NCBI GenBank assembly: GCA_027493615.1
Contig: JAOSKK010000007.1
Span: forward strand, 1 to 64,000
DNA length: 64,000 nt
Direction: 5' to 3'
From: Verrucomicrobiota bacterium
GTDB lineage: Bacteria > Verrucomicrobiota > Verrucomicrobiia > Limisphaerales > J093
The position numbers were made by a program, and so were the translations under genes. Under the pieces are notes generated by a model, which was not told the origin of the DNA, ran no database searches, and saw only the letters and a program-made list of their open reading frames with translations. Shown in pieces: positions 9,994 to 18,667 of this stretch; position 1 is the first letter of the stretch; each line of letters opens with the position of its first letter.

Positions 9994-11240
9994 GCTCCCT
10001 CCTTGCCTTTCCGACCCTCGACCGTCACCAGCAACTCGCGCACCCGCCGCTCCTCCGCCTGCAGCACCGTGAAGCGCAGCCCGCGGAAGGTGACCGACTC
10101 GCCCGGTGGCGGCACGACCCCGGCCTGGGCCAGCACCAGCCCTCCCAGCGTGTCCACCTCCTCCACCTCGCCCAAGCCCGGGTACACCCGCTGGAACTCC
10201 TCCAGGCGCATCGTGGCCTCAGCCCGCCACTGACCGGGACCCACCGCCACCAGCTTGACACCCGGGTCGCGACCCTCCGGCCGGAAAGGTCCCACCACGG
10301 CGCCGAGGATATCCGTGGTCGTCACCACGCCGGCCGTCGAACCAAACTCGTCCAGCACGATCGCCAGGCCGCGGCGCTGACGTTGCAGGCTCTGCAGGAG
10401 AGTCATCAGGTTCATCGTCTCCGGCACGAACGACGGCATCTCGATCGCCTCGGCGAAGTCCCCCTCCGGATCCAACAGCAGGCTCTGCGTGTTCAAGACG
10501 CTGACGATCGTGTCCAACGACCCGTCGTACAGCGGCAGCCGCCGGTGGCCCAGGCGGCGTGCGGCCGCGATCATGGCCTCGACCGGCAGATCGTCCGGCA
10601 GCGCGGCCAGTTCGGCACGAGGCCGCATCACGTCCCCGGCGGTCCGGCGATCCAGGGACAGGATCTGGAGGATCAGATCCTTTTCGGACGGCCGCAGCGC
10701 GCCCTGCTGCCCGGCCCACTCCACCAACTCCCGGTACTCCTCGTCCGTCGGGCCGAGCGTCGGGCGCACCCCCGCCGGAACCAGGCGGCGCAGGAGATAG
10801 TCGTCCAGGCGCTGGGCCAACCACCGCAGCGGCCGGCTCACGCCTTGCAGAACCTGCAGCGGCCGCGCCACCCGCGTGGCCCAGAACTCCGGTGCCCGCA
10901 CCGCCAGGGTCTTGGGCAGGACTTCGCCCCCGAACAAGATGAGTCCAAGCACGCCGGCCAGCGTTCCGCCGACCGCCCAACCCCGTTCCTGCACGAGCCA
11001 GAACGCGAGCACCACCAACCCCGCATTGGCCAGCGTGTTCCCCAGCACGATGGTCGCCAGCAGATCCTGCGGCCGTGCCAGCAGCGCCTCGACCCGGTCG
11101 CCCCGCCCGGGATGCCGCGTCGCCAACTGCCGCACCTGCCACTTGCTCAGCGAGAAGAACGCCGTCTCCGCCAGCGCAAAAAAGAAACTGGCCCCCGCAA
11201 ACGCGGTCACCTCGAACCCGATCATCCACGACGCTGCCAT
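9990..11240 (-). CDS. CNNM/CBS (CorC/HlyC-like) membrane protein, first of three
   Basis: About 416 residues, intact. CNNM membrane domain: FFFALAETAFFSLSKWQVRQ, then ILFGGEVLPKTLAVRAPEFW. CBS pair: DVMRPRAELAALP, then LDEFGSTAGVVTTTDILGAVVG. C-terminal CorC_HlyC domain: RLEEFQRVYPGLGEVEEVDTL in outline. I chose ATG 11238-11240, just before the first membrane segment, over the upstream in-frame start at 11279. It heads an operon of three paralogues joined by four-base overlaps. A divergent hydrolase gene starts 85 bp away, so the promoters share this gap. Confidence 0.88.
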   Translation of the reverse strand: MAASWMIGFEVTAFAGASFFFALAETAFFSLSKWQVRQLATRHPGRGDRVEALLARPQDLLATIVLGNTLANAGLVVLAFWLVQERGWAVGGTLAGVLGLILFGGEVLPKTLAVRAPEFWATRVARPLQVLQGVSRPLRWLAQRLDDYLLRRLVPAGVRPTLGPTDEEYRELVEWAGQQGALRPSEKDLILQILSLDRRTAGDVMRPRAELAALPDDLPVEAMIAAARRLGHRRLPLYDGSLDTIVSVLNTQSLLLDPEGDFAEAIEMPSFVPETMNLMTLLQSLQRQRRGLAIVLDEFGSTAGVVTTTDILGAVVGPFRPEGRDPGVKLVAVGPGQWRAEATMRLEEFQRVYPGLGEVEEVDTLGGLVLAQAGVVPPPGESVTFRGLRFTVLQAEERRVRELLVTVEGRKGKEGA

Positions 11241-11325
11241 GAGTCCCGTCCAGCATGGCGGGAAGTGGCGCGATGGCAAAATCCTTTTGCCAGCCCCGCC
11301 CCCTGCCCCACCTTTCGGTCCTGTG

Positions 11326-12756
11326 ATGCACTGGATTCACCCGGCAACGGCCCTGGCAACCCTTCCCGCCCGAAACGCACTGGGTTTTCTGGCTTTCGCC
11401 CTCGCATTCGCGGGCGCAACCCACGCCCAACCCCGTCTCGAATCGCCGCGCCTCCTTCCCGAAGGAACCCAGTTGCGGTGGCAGGCCGACCCGGCGACGA
11501 CCTCCGCCTACACCGTGCAGACGCGTGGGCCCGGCCCCGAGGATCTCTGGCTGGTTCCTCCGGCGACCTTCCCTGGCCCACCGCCGCGCTCGAGTGGCTT
11601 GATGCCCGTCCGCTCGCCGACAGCCTCTGGTACCGCGTCCTTGCGGTCCCGCCGGCCGAACGTGGCCAGTTGCTGGGCAGCTCCTCGATCCGGAACTACA
11701 CCGTGGTCGAGCTCGGATTCCTCTTCGGCCTGGCGGGGATTCCCCTGACCCCCGAACACCCAGTGGCCGTCCACAAGCTCGTCTATGAGACCGTGGGGCC
11801 CTGGGGCGAACGCCGGCAGGCGTCCGGCGTCATCGCGATCCCGCAGAAGGCCGGTGTCGCCTGGCCGCTGGCGACCTACCAGCACGGCACCCTGGCCAAG
11901 CGGTCAGAAGCCCCTCAGCGAACCCGCTGGGCGAGACGTTGCTCGGGGTGGCCTTCGCCACCGCCGGCTACGTGGCCGTGCTCCCCGATTACCTCGGCCT
12001 CGGCGATTCAGCCGGGGTCCACCCGTACCATCACGCCCGTTCCCACGCCACCACCGGTGTGGATGCCCTGCGCGCCGCCCGCCGCTTCTGCACCGCGAAC
12101 GGCATCCTGCTGAATGACCAACTCTTCCTCTGCGGCTATTCGCAAGGCGGTTACGCCGCCATGGCCGTCCTGCGCGAACTCGAACAGTTCCACACGGAAG
12201 AATTCCCGATCACCGCCGCCGCGACCATGGCCGGTGCCTACGATTTGTCCGGCGTGACGACCGATGATTTCCTCTCGGACCGCCCCATGCCCAGCCCATA
12301 CTACTTCGCGCTCCTGTTGGCCGCGTACCAGGAGATCTATGGGTTGGCACCCACGCTCCCCGACCTGCTTACCCCGCCTTACGACACGACGCTGCCCCCG
12401 CTGCTCCAGGGCCAGCGCACGGGGGTGAAATCGACGCCAGGATGCCGGCCGTGCCCACGCAGATCTTGAAACCCGCTTACCTCGCCGCCTTCCGCGCCAA
12501 CCCCCATCACCCCTTGCGCCAGGCGTTGCGGGACAATGATCTCATCCGCTGGCGCCCCCGGTCCGCGCTGCGCCTCTACCATTGCGACGGAGATCAGGCG
12601 GTGAGCCCGGCCAACGCCGACGCCGCCCTGGCCAGCTTCCACGCCGCCGGGGCCACGCAGGTGCAGCTCTTCAACCCCCAACCCGGCGCTGGCCACGGCG
12701 ACTGCTCGGAGCCGAGCCTGCTGGCTGCCAAGGCCTGGTTCGATTCCCTCCGCTGA
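11326..12756 (+). CDS. secreted alpha/beta hydrolase, lipase-like (frameshifted)
   Basis: A signal peptide (NALGFLAFALAFAGATHAQ) starts the protein at ATG 11326. A small beta domain follows, then an alpha/beta-hydrolase fold whose pieces lie in four frames. The middle segment has the oxyanion-side YQHGTLAKRSEAP, then VLPDYLGLGDS and the nucleophile elbow FLCGYSQGGYAAMAV. The last segment has RLYHCDGDQAVSPANADA (acid) and GAGHGDCSE (probable catalytic His). The arrangement resembles secreted LIP/tannase-like hydrolases of Verrucomicrobia and Bacteroidetes. Breaks lie near 11560, 11920 and 12423, the last in a G5 run. The substrate is unknown. It is convergent with the DUF1080 gene. Confidence 0.78.
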
Positions 12757-12769
12757 GTTGGCGTCACAG

Positions 12770-12804
12770 CACCGCGGGCACGTGGCATCCGCATGCCCGC
12801 GGTG
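12770..12804. terminator. hairpin between convergent genes
   Basis: Perfect 11-bp arms CACCGCGGGCA (12770-12780) and TGCCCGCGGTG (12794-12804) with a 13-nt loop lie in the 72-nt gap between the hydrolase and DUF1080 stop codons. There is no clear U-run. The position suggests a two-way terminator or 3'-end stabiliser. Confidence 0.65.
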
Positions 12805-12828
12805 TGTCTCCCGCCTTGCTGCGGCGGC

Positions 12829-13458
12829 TCAGTCCAGCCGTTTCACCCGGATGTTGCGGTAGTGGATGACACTTTTCGGGTCGTGGCCCTGCAGCGCGAA
12901 CGTGCCTTCGCCAAGCTTGCGTGCGAAGTCCGGATTAGGCTGTGCCCCGAGGGGTTCGGTGTACTGCAGCACCGTCTGGCCATCCACCTTCACGGTGACC
13001 TGGCGGCCCTGCACGATGATCTCTTGCAGCCACCACTGGTTGTCCTTCGCGGCCGCCAACCCGGTGTTCACGATGCCATAGAGGCTGCCGGTCTTGATCC
13101 AGTCGCTGTGCGTGATGTTGACCTGCGACTCGAAACCCGCCCGCGGCCAGTCCTTCTCCTGATACTTGGTATGGAAGTAAATCCCTCCGTTCGAACCGGG
13201 CGTGGTCATCACCTCGGCCTTGAAGTGGAAGTTCTTGAAGGGTTTTCCATCGCCTTCGTAGAAGAGGTGGCAGCGCGGACCGGCGGCAACGAAGGCGCCA
13301 TTCTCGATCTTCCAAGTGTCCGGATTCTCGGTGGCCTTCTTCCAGCCGTCGAAAGTCTTGCCGTCCATGAGGGAGACGAAACCTTCTTCCGAATCGGCGG
13401 CCAGCGCGAAGCCGCTGCTGAGCGTTGCCGTGAGCAGAGCAATCAGGGTGTGTTTCAT
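12829..13458 (-). CDS. DUF1080 (3-keto-disaccharide hydrolase-like) secreted protein
   Basis: An intact 209-residue protein with a signal peptide (HTLIALLTATLSSGFALAA). One DUF1080 jelly-roll domain follows: FVSLMDGKTFDGWKKA, FHFKAEVMTTPGSNGGIYFH, WPRAGFESQVN, then a VHYRNIRVK-type ending (VIHYRNIRVKRLD). Some DUF1080 proteins hydrolyse 3-keto-glycosides outside the cytoplasm; whether this one does is unknown. It starts at ATG 13456-13458. DUF1080 genes are typically abundant in Verrucomicrobia and Planctomycetes. Confidence 0.92.
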   Translation of the reverse strand: MKHTLIALLTATLSSGFALAADSEEGFVSLMDGKTFDGWKKATENPDTWKIENGAFVAAGPRCHLFYEGDGKPFKNFHFKAEVMTTPGSNGGIYFHTKYQEKDWPRAGFESQVNITHSDWIKTGSLYGIVNTGLAAAKDNQWWLQEIIVQGRQVTVKVDGQTVLQYTEPLGAQPNPDFARKLGEGTFALQGHDPKSVIHYRNIRVKRLD

Positions 13459-13988
13459 AGCGGGCCGCGACGCTACGCCCGTCGCCCCGTTCCGCCAAGC
13501 GGCAAATCGTCCTGCGAAACCTCCTGCCTGCGGAACTCGGCCAGGCACCCCAGAGACGGTAGAGTGGAGAGGAGAGCACGGGATGAAAGGTCCGAGGACG
13601 AATGACCGCCGCTCCCCTCTCCCTCGTCGAACCGGACATGAAGGGTTCCCCCATCCGGCTCCCGCCAGAGTCGTCTCTTCCAGAACGCATTCACAAGAGA
13701 ACCAGTCCGCAGGTGACGATTCGAGCGCGCGACCAACTCCGGCAGCGGCGTGGAGCAGTCCACGTCTCGACCTTCCCCAGCCACGACCGGATCTTGCGCC
13801 ACACCCCAGGGCTTTTTACGCGTTCCGTGCTCGTGAACCGTGGCGTCCGGGAGAAACCCCACCACCAGCCGCACGAGCCAGCCCGGCATTCTCCCCCTGA
13901 ACCGGTGGTGCAAGCCCCCCGTCTGCTCCCCCCAACGCGCCGGCCGGAAATCGCGCACTCCACGCGCTTTGCTGCATTCGGGGCGCAG
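13459..13988. other. 530-nt region, relic of an ECF-gene upstream region
   Basis: No convincing gene. Bases about 13763-13815 and 13897-13980 match 14990-15040 and 15242-15320 closely (shared phrases include GTCTCGACCTTCCCCAG and GTGGTGCAAGC). At 14990-15040 the matching sequence runs into the start of a decayed ECF sigma gene. The shorter copy here lacks the palindromic element found in the longer one. It looks like an old duplication. Confidence 0.5.
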
Positions 13989-14483
13989 CTAAGGCCCGTT
14001 CGAACCCACGCTGCTGATCTCGCCCACGAAGGCCTCAATCCATCCCGTCGGCGTTCCCTCCGGTGGATCCCAAGTAGACTCCCAATTCCCGGACGCGCCC
14101 GCGAACCGCCCTGTCCCGCCGGTTACCAGCCCAAAACCGCCGCCGCCAGCCTTCGGGGTTATCTCCGCCCACAACTCACTCCCGTCGGGTGCCCGGAGCA
14201 ACACCGTCATGTCCATGTACAGTTGCCCGGTGAACTGACCCATGTGCGTGCCATGGCCCGTGACGTTCGCCAGCACCCCGTCCGAAAACACCCACTCTCC
14301 GATGCAGAGGCCCTTGAACGGAACCATGCGATCGGGTTGGGCAAGCAACCCCACGGCCATCATGCCTGCGGCGAGGAGCCCAAGTCCAATGAGTTGCCTC
14401 GCGTGGACACGCAGCCAAGCGATCATTGGCCGTCTCATAGGTGACTTCTCACTCTGGCAGCTTCTGTCTAGTAACGCCTTCAT
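13989..14483 (-). CDS. exported protein of unknown function
   Basis: About 164 residues from ATG 14481-14483, with GGTG and AAAGG upstream. A second in-frame ATG at 14436-14438 behind GAGTGAGAAG is also possible. A basic N-terminus and a hydrophobic segment (LIGLGLLAAGMMAVGLLAQ) form a signal peptide or anchor. The rest is short and Gly-rich: VPFKGLCIGEW, GHGTHMGQFTGQLYMDMTV, then FGLVTGGTGRFAGASGNWEST. The alternating G/F/T pattern suggests a beta-barrel fold of lipocalin or allene-oxide-cyclase-like size, but I do not recognise the family. The conserved promoter-like site at 14629-14657 points at this gene from 146 nt upstream. Confidence 0.65.
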   Translation of the reverse strand: MKALLDRSCQSEKSPMRRPMIAWLRVHARQLIGLGLLAAGMMAVGLLAQPDRMVPFKGLCIGEWVFSDGVLANVTGHGTHMGQFTGQLYMDMTVLLRAPDGSELWAEITPKAGGGGFGLVTGGTGRFAGASGNWESTWDPPEGTPTGWIEAFVGEISSVGSNGP

Positions 14484-14628
14484 CCTGAGCACCTTTCTTT
14501 CGCTGGTTGGCGGTCGCTCGTGTCCCGTAGCCCCCGGCGCCTCACCCGCAGGCCGTCGCGGCATTCCGCCTCAGCCCAACCCGGCGGGCTCCTGACCTCG
14601 CGGCGGGCGACACCCGATCGCTACATGG

Positions 14629-14657
14629 TACAACGGGAAAACGGATGAAAGGTTACC
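14629..14657 (-). promoter_or_regulatory. ECF-type promoter-like site 1
   Basis: Read on the minus strand: GGTAAC, 20 nt (containing CCGTTTTCCC), then GTA. GTAAC-N20-GTA fits the other four sites exactly. The TAA inside it is the stop codon of the decayed ECF gene upstream, so the site sits at the sigma gene's 3' end and faces the 13989-14483 gene. Confidence 0.6.
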
Positions 14658-15012
14658 GATCTGGAGAAGTCCTCGCGACCGCGCCGCCCGACAGGATGAT
14701 GCCACAGAACGTCCCATCGGCGCGCTGTCTGTGGCGCTTCATGGCGTCGTTGGCGGGCATCCCTCCCGAGGGGGCGTCGGCGGGCACCACCGCCAGGAGG
14801 TAACGAAGCTCGTCCTCGACTTCCTCGGGACTGCCAACGGTCTGCGCGATCTCTTCGCGCAGCAACCAGTAAGTCCGACACAGGTTCTCGAGCGCCTCCA
14901 CCGCCTGCCGCGAACCGGTGTGCTCGGCCGCCTGCATCACACTCCAGTGCGTCGTCGCAAGACGCGCCCGACCGCCTCCGCTCGGGTCGATGTCTCGACC
15001 TTCCCCAGTCAT
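14653..15012 (-). pseudogene. ECF sigma factor with internal deletion
   Basis: The start carries the N-terminal signature of this ECF group (ATTHWSVMQAAEHTGSRQAV, then LCRTYW). It then jumps directly to the region-4 C-terminal end (LLREEIAQTVGSPEEVEDEL, RYLLAVV). Compared with the sigma gene at 22.4 kb, about 150 codons are missing: sigma region 2, the linker and most of region 4, including the helix-turn-helix. An unrelated tail of about 43 residues follows. It cannot work as a sigma factor. ATG 15010-15012. Its stop TAA lies inside the promoter-like site. Confidence 0.75.
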
Positions 15013-15052
15013 GACCGGATCTTACGCCGCACCCCCCGCGGTTCATGGTCAC

Positions 15053-15432
15053 TGAGCAGGTCCGACCGGAACAGGACGCTCCCCATGAACCGGCCGGGAG
15101 GGTTCACGGCCCCTCAGCAGCTCCAAGACAATCCCATCACCTCCCCAATCCCCTATGTTCGGAATCGGCGGAGAATCCCCATCCCTCATTCCTCCGCAGA
15201 TTCCGAACATCGGGAATTCGGCACAGGGAGGCGCTTGCTGAACCTGTGGTGCAAGCTCCCCCGCCGGCGGCTCCCTCCCCCAACGCGCCGCCGGAAGTCG
15301 CGCACTCCATGCGCTCCGGAAGGAAGACGTCGGATGTGTTGATCTGTGGGACTGACCCCTTCTGACCCCTTCACCGGGCTTGGCAACCGGGAACAACCTG
15401 CGTAGAACCGCCCCTGACACAAATCGCTGACC
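15053..15432. other. 380-nt intergenic region with repeats
   Basis: No gene seen. It holds a CGGTTCATGG...CCATGAACCG inverted repeat (about 15041-15092, starting just before this stretch), the family C palindrome at 15146-15219, and a tail duplicated at 13.9 kb. The serine hydrolase gene starts at 15433. Confidence 0.6.
15146..15219. repeat. palindromic element, family C, copy 2
   Basis: The left arm (15146-15173, CAATCCCCTATGTTCGGAAT at its start) pairs with the right arm (15192-15219) over most of 28 bp. The arms match those of the copy at 3131-3205, while the loops differ. Confidence 0.7.
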
Positions 15433-16754
15433 ATGACCACACCACGTCGCACGCCCGGCCCCTCGATCCGCTCCCTCCTCGCCCTCGCCCTCGCGGTCGC
15501 GGCCCTCACGTCCGCGGCCCAGACCCCTTCGGCGAAACATTCCCCGCCGCTCGCCGAAGCGCGCCCGATCAGTGTCGGCGTCTCGCCCGAACGACTCGCC
15601 CGCATCGAAGCGATGTGCGAGAAGGCCGTGGCCGACGGCGCCGTGCCGGGTGTCGTCGCCCTCGTGGCCCGCCACGGGAAGATCGTCTTCCACCAGGCCT
15701 TCGGCTTTGCCGACAACGCCGCCCGCCGCGAACTCCGCCGCGACGACATCTTCCGCATCGCGTCGCAAAGCAAGGCCATCACCGCCACCGCCGTGATGAT
15801 GCTCTGGGAGGAAGGCCGGTTCCGGCTCGACGACCCCATCGCGAACTTCATCCCCGAGTTCCGGGACGCCCAAGTCCTGAAGACCTACAACGACACCGAC
15901 GGCACCTGGACGGGCGAACCGGCCCGGACCCCGATCACCATCCGGCACCTGCTCACGCACACCTCCGGGATTGGCTACGGCGTGATCGATGGCGATGAGC
16001 GGTTCCGCAAGCTCTACGCCAAAGCGGGCGTCACCGACCTGTTCACGACCGAGCCCGTCACCATCGGCGAGAGCGTGAGGAAGCTCGCCAAACTCCCGCT
16101 GCACCATCATCCGGGCGAACGCTTCACCTACAGCGAAGGCCTCGACGTGCTCGGGTACTTCATCGAGATCGTCTCGGGCCTGACCTTTGATCAGTTCCTG
16201 CGCCAGCGGCTGTTCGAGCCCCTGGGCATGAACGACACCGGCTTCTACCTGCCGGAGGAAAAGGCCGGACGCCTGGTCGCGGTGCAGAAACCCGAGAACG
16301 GCCAATGGATCCGCTACCCGGTGACCTTCTACGACCCGGACTATCCGATCAAAGGGGCGAAACGCTTCTACTCCGGCGGCGCCGGTCTGTGCAGCACGGC
16401 GAAGGACTACGCCACCTTCCTCCAGATGTATCTCAACGGCGGCGAGCTCAACGGCGTCCGCATCCTGAGCCGGACGACCATCGACACCTTGATGCGCAGC
16501 CAGGTCGGCGACCTGTTCGGCGGCGGCGACAAGGTGTACGGGCTGGCCTTCGGCGTGTTGACCGACAAAGGGCAGGCCAAGGGGGCGAAGGCAGCGCCGG
16601 GACCTTCGACTGGGGCGGCTACTTCAACACCCAATACTTCGCCGACCCCAAGGAACAGCTCATCGGCGTCCTGATGAAGCAGACCCAGGGCACGACGTCG
16701 GACAACACGGGCTGGCAGTTCCGGCTCCTGGTGGGCCAGTGTGTGGATGATTGA
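15433..16754 (+). CDS. secreted beta-lactamase-family serine hydrolase
   Basis: About 440 residues with a signal peptide (SLLALALAVAALTSAAQ). The domain is of class C beta-lactamase/DD-peptidase type: the SxxK motif is SQSK in FRIASQSKAITATAVMML, the second motif is YSE (in FTYSEGLDVLGYF), and the family phrases RHLLTHTSGIGYG and RLFEPLGMNDTGFY are present. These enzymes are often esterases or peptidases acting on small esters or peptidoglycan fragments. One frameshift near 16600 separates the last 50 residues (GTFDWGGYFNTQYFADP). It starts at ATG 15433. A palindrome-bounded element begins six bases after the stop. Confidence 0.88.
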
Positions 16755-16760
16755 GCCGTG

Positions 16761-17052
16761 GGGTCGGACCACGGCAAGTGCTTCCAGGTAAAGGCATAAA
16801 CCCAGGGTTCTCGCCCCTGACCAGCCGTTGGAGGCGATTTCCAGCCCCTCTTCTGGCCCACAAGCCACTCGGTTCGGCATACGCCGTTGCCAGGGACGAC
16901 AGCCGACCCTTGTGTTGTGGAATCCGGGCTGAAAAGGGCACCTAAGCCCCTCAGATCGGGCTCCCAGACCGCGCAACACACTGCAGATCCACGGCTTCGC
17001 GTGGTCCGACCCCGAATCTTCTCGGAGATCAACCGTTTGGCGTGGTCCGACC
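16761..17052. repeat. element B copy 1, bounded by GGTCGGACCACG inverted repeats
   Basis: GGTCGGACCACG (16761-16772) is matched by its reverse complement CGTGGTCCGACC at 17000-17011 and again at 17041-17052. The inside shares GAAAAGGGCAC and TAAGCCCCTC with a shorter copy at 29611-29724. It contains no ORF of note. The size and ends suggest a non-autonomous mobile or REP-like element. No transposase is present in the window. Confidence 0.6.
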
Positions 17053-17111
17053 CCGGAGGACCACGTTTGAACTGGCATAAGTCGTGACAATGCGCTATAT
17101 GATCTCCTGCG

Positions 17112-17847
17112 ATGGCAGCGCCGGATCCACCCGCGGGCTCGCAGTTCACGACCACGCACTGGAGCGCGGTGCTGACAGCCCGCAACAAAGACTCGTCCAA
17201 AGCCCCCGCAGCCCTCGCCGAGCTCTGCCAGACGTATTGGTACCCGCTCTACGCCTACATCCGCCGCCGCGGCAACAATCCCACTGACGCCGAGGACTTG
17301 ACCCAGGGCTTCTTCGAGCAATTCCTCGCCAAGGATTACCTGAGCGACCTGACGCCCGGCATCGGTCGGTTCCGGTCGTTCCTGCTGGCGGCGCTCAAGC
17401 ACTACCTCGCCAACGAATGGGACCGCACACAGACCCGCAAGCGCGGCGGCGGCCGGGCTCTCGTCTCCCTCGACGCGCAAGACGCTGAAACGCGGTATCG
17501 ATTCGAACCGGTGGAACACCTGACCCCGGACAGGTTGTTCGAGAAACGGTGGGCCCTGGCGGTTCTCGAGCGGGTGTTGGCCCCGACTCCGCGCGGAATT
17601 TGTGGTCGGCGAGAAGGGCGGACTCTTCGAAGAGCTCAAAGGTTTCCTGTCCACCGACTTGCCGGAGGGCTCGTATGCCGGCGTCGCGGCGCGTACGGGA
17701 TTGAAGGAGGGCACGGTGAAAGTCGCCGTGCATCGCCTCCGGCGCCGGTACGGCGCACTCCTGCGGGAGCAGATCGCGGACACCGTCGACGGTCCGGAAG
17801 CCGTCGAGGACGAGCTCCGTTACCTGATCTCGGTGCTGGCCGGGTAA
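17112..17847 (+). CDS. ECF-type RNA polymerase sigma factor (kinase-linked group)
   Basis: About 244 residues. The N-terminal signature is FTTTHWSAVLTARN, followed by region 2 (CQTYWYPLYAYIRRRGN, DAEDLTQGFFEQFL, RFRSFLLAALKHYLANEW) and region 4 (SYAGVAARTGLKEGTVKVAV, HRLRRRYGALLREQIADTV). One frameshift near 17587 splits the linker. It starts at ATG 17112. It belongs to the long ECF group that sits beside Ser/Thr kinases in Planctomycetes and Verrucomicrobia. A large kinase gene follows at 18.7 kb. The stop TAA (17845-17847) lies inside GGGTAACC, like the stop of the decayed sigma gene, with a poor match to the promoter-like site. Confidence 0.9.
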
Positions 17848-17870
17848 CCTTTACCGTGCCTGAGGGCCGC

Positions 17871-18095
17871 ATGGACACGTTCGAGCCAGTCAGTCTGCTT
17901 GTGGGGGCGGCCCTGCCGTTGCTGGGAAGGCGGCTGTACTGGGTGTTCGTGGCCGGCGTGGGTTTCCTGGCGGGAGAGTACTTGTTCCACGCGCCGGCCC
18001 GTAAGGTTGGCCAGCATTTCCGGTTGCGGGCGATGTGGCTCGATCACGATGGCGACACGATGAAAGGACGGGCGCTCACAGCGCAGGTACTGTAA
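17871..18095 (+). CDS. small membrane protein, 74 aa
   Basis: ATG 17871 to TAA 18093-18095. Two hydrophobic segments flank a short basic turn (SLLVGAALPLLGRRLYWVFV, then VAGVGFLAGEYLF), a GRRLYW pattern seen in small bacterial membrane proteins. A polar tail follows. There is no strong ribosome-binding site. It lies 24 nt after the ECF stop and could be co-transcribed. Its last codons overlap promoter-like site 2, so the C-terminus may be accidental or decayed. Confidence 0.4.
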   Translation: MDTFEPVSLLVGAALPLLGRRLYWVFVAGVGFLAGEYLFHAPARKVGQHFRLRAMWLDHDGDTMKGRALTAQVL

Positions 18096-18119
18096 CTCCT
18101 CTTCCGTTTTCCTTCGGTA
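18091..18119 (+). promoter_or_regulatory. ECF-type promoter-like site 2
   Basis: TGTAAC, 20 nt (with CCGTTTTCCTTCG), then GTA: the same spacing as the other sites. It is 45 nt before the ATG of the ASPIC-domain mini-gene. Confidence 0.65.
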
Positions 18120-18163
18120 AGGAGCGACCTCATCCGCGTGTGCGGCTGAGGGAGAGACATTCG

Positions 18164-18559
18164 ATGCACATCATGAAGAAAGCAACTTTGGGCACATGGC
18201 TCGGCTTCAACAGCCTGGACGTCGTCATCGGGCTGGGGGACGCCCGCGAGATCACCCTGCTGCGGTTGGAGTGGCCCTCCGGCGTCATCCAGGAAATCAG
18301 CAACGTCCCGGCGAACCAGACTCTGGAGGTCGTCGAACCGATCCAGCTCGCCGCCGTCCAGAAACCCCGGACGGAGGCGGGAACGATCGAAGTGCGCCTG
18401 ACCGGCGCGACCGCGCGTCCCTTGGGTGTCGTCGCCAGTTCCGATCTCGTCCACTGGTTGGCGCTCGAGCTGGATGCACAGCAAGGCAACGACTTGAGCT
18501 TCAGGGATCCGGAGTCCCCTGCCGGGCCACATCGCTTCTACCGCGTGCGGGTCCCGTGA
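18164..18559 (+). CDS. orphan ASPIC/UnbV domain protein
   Basis: A 131-residue protein behind a good ribosome-binding site (GAGGGAGAG, 18148-18156) and promoter-like site 2. Only about 19 residues precede a UnbV/ASPIC domain (VIGLGDAREITLLRLEWPSG, then SNVPANQTLEV), which is normally the C-terminus of large FG-GAP proteins. The tail (VVASSDLVHWLALEL, PHRFYRVRVP) resembles the C-terminal module of secreted verrucomicrobial proteins. I infer an internal deletion of a larger exported FG-GAP/ASPIC protein, leaving start signals and tail. It could still be translated. Confidence 0.6.
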   Translation: MHIMKKATLGTWLGFNSLDVVIGLGDAREITLLRLEWPSGVIQEISNVPANQTLEVVEPIQLAAVQKPRTEAGTIEVRLTGATARPLGVVASSDLVHWLALELDAQQGNDLSFRDPESPAGPHRFYRVRVP

Positions 18560-18667
18560 GGCGCGCCGTGGGAACTTGGCCTGGGCACATTGATGTTTGC
18601 GAACGCTCGAGCCATGTTGTCCAGCCGGCAGCCCGGGGATCCGGGCAGCCGACATCACAGCCCAGCC

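Noticed and set aside
16761..17052. Insertion sequence with transposase
   Set aside because: Inverted ends are present but no transposase frame lies inside; kept only as a repeat element.
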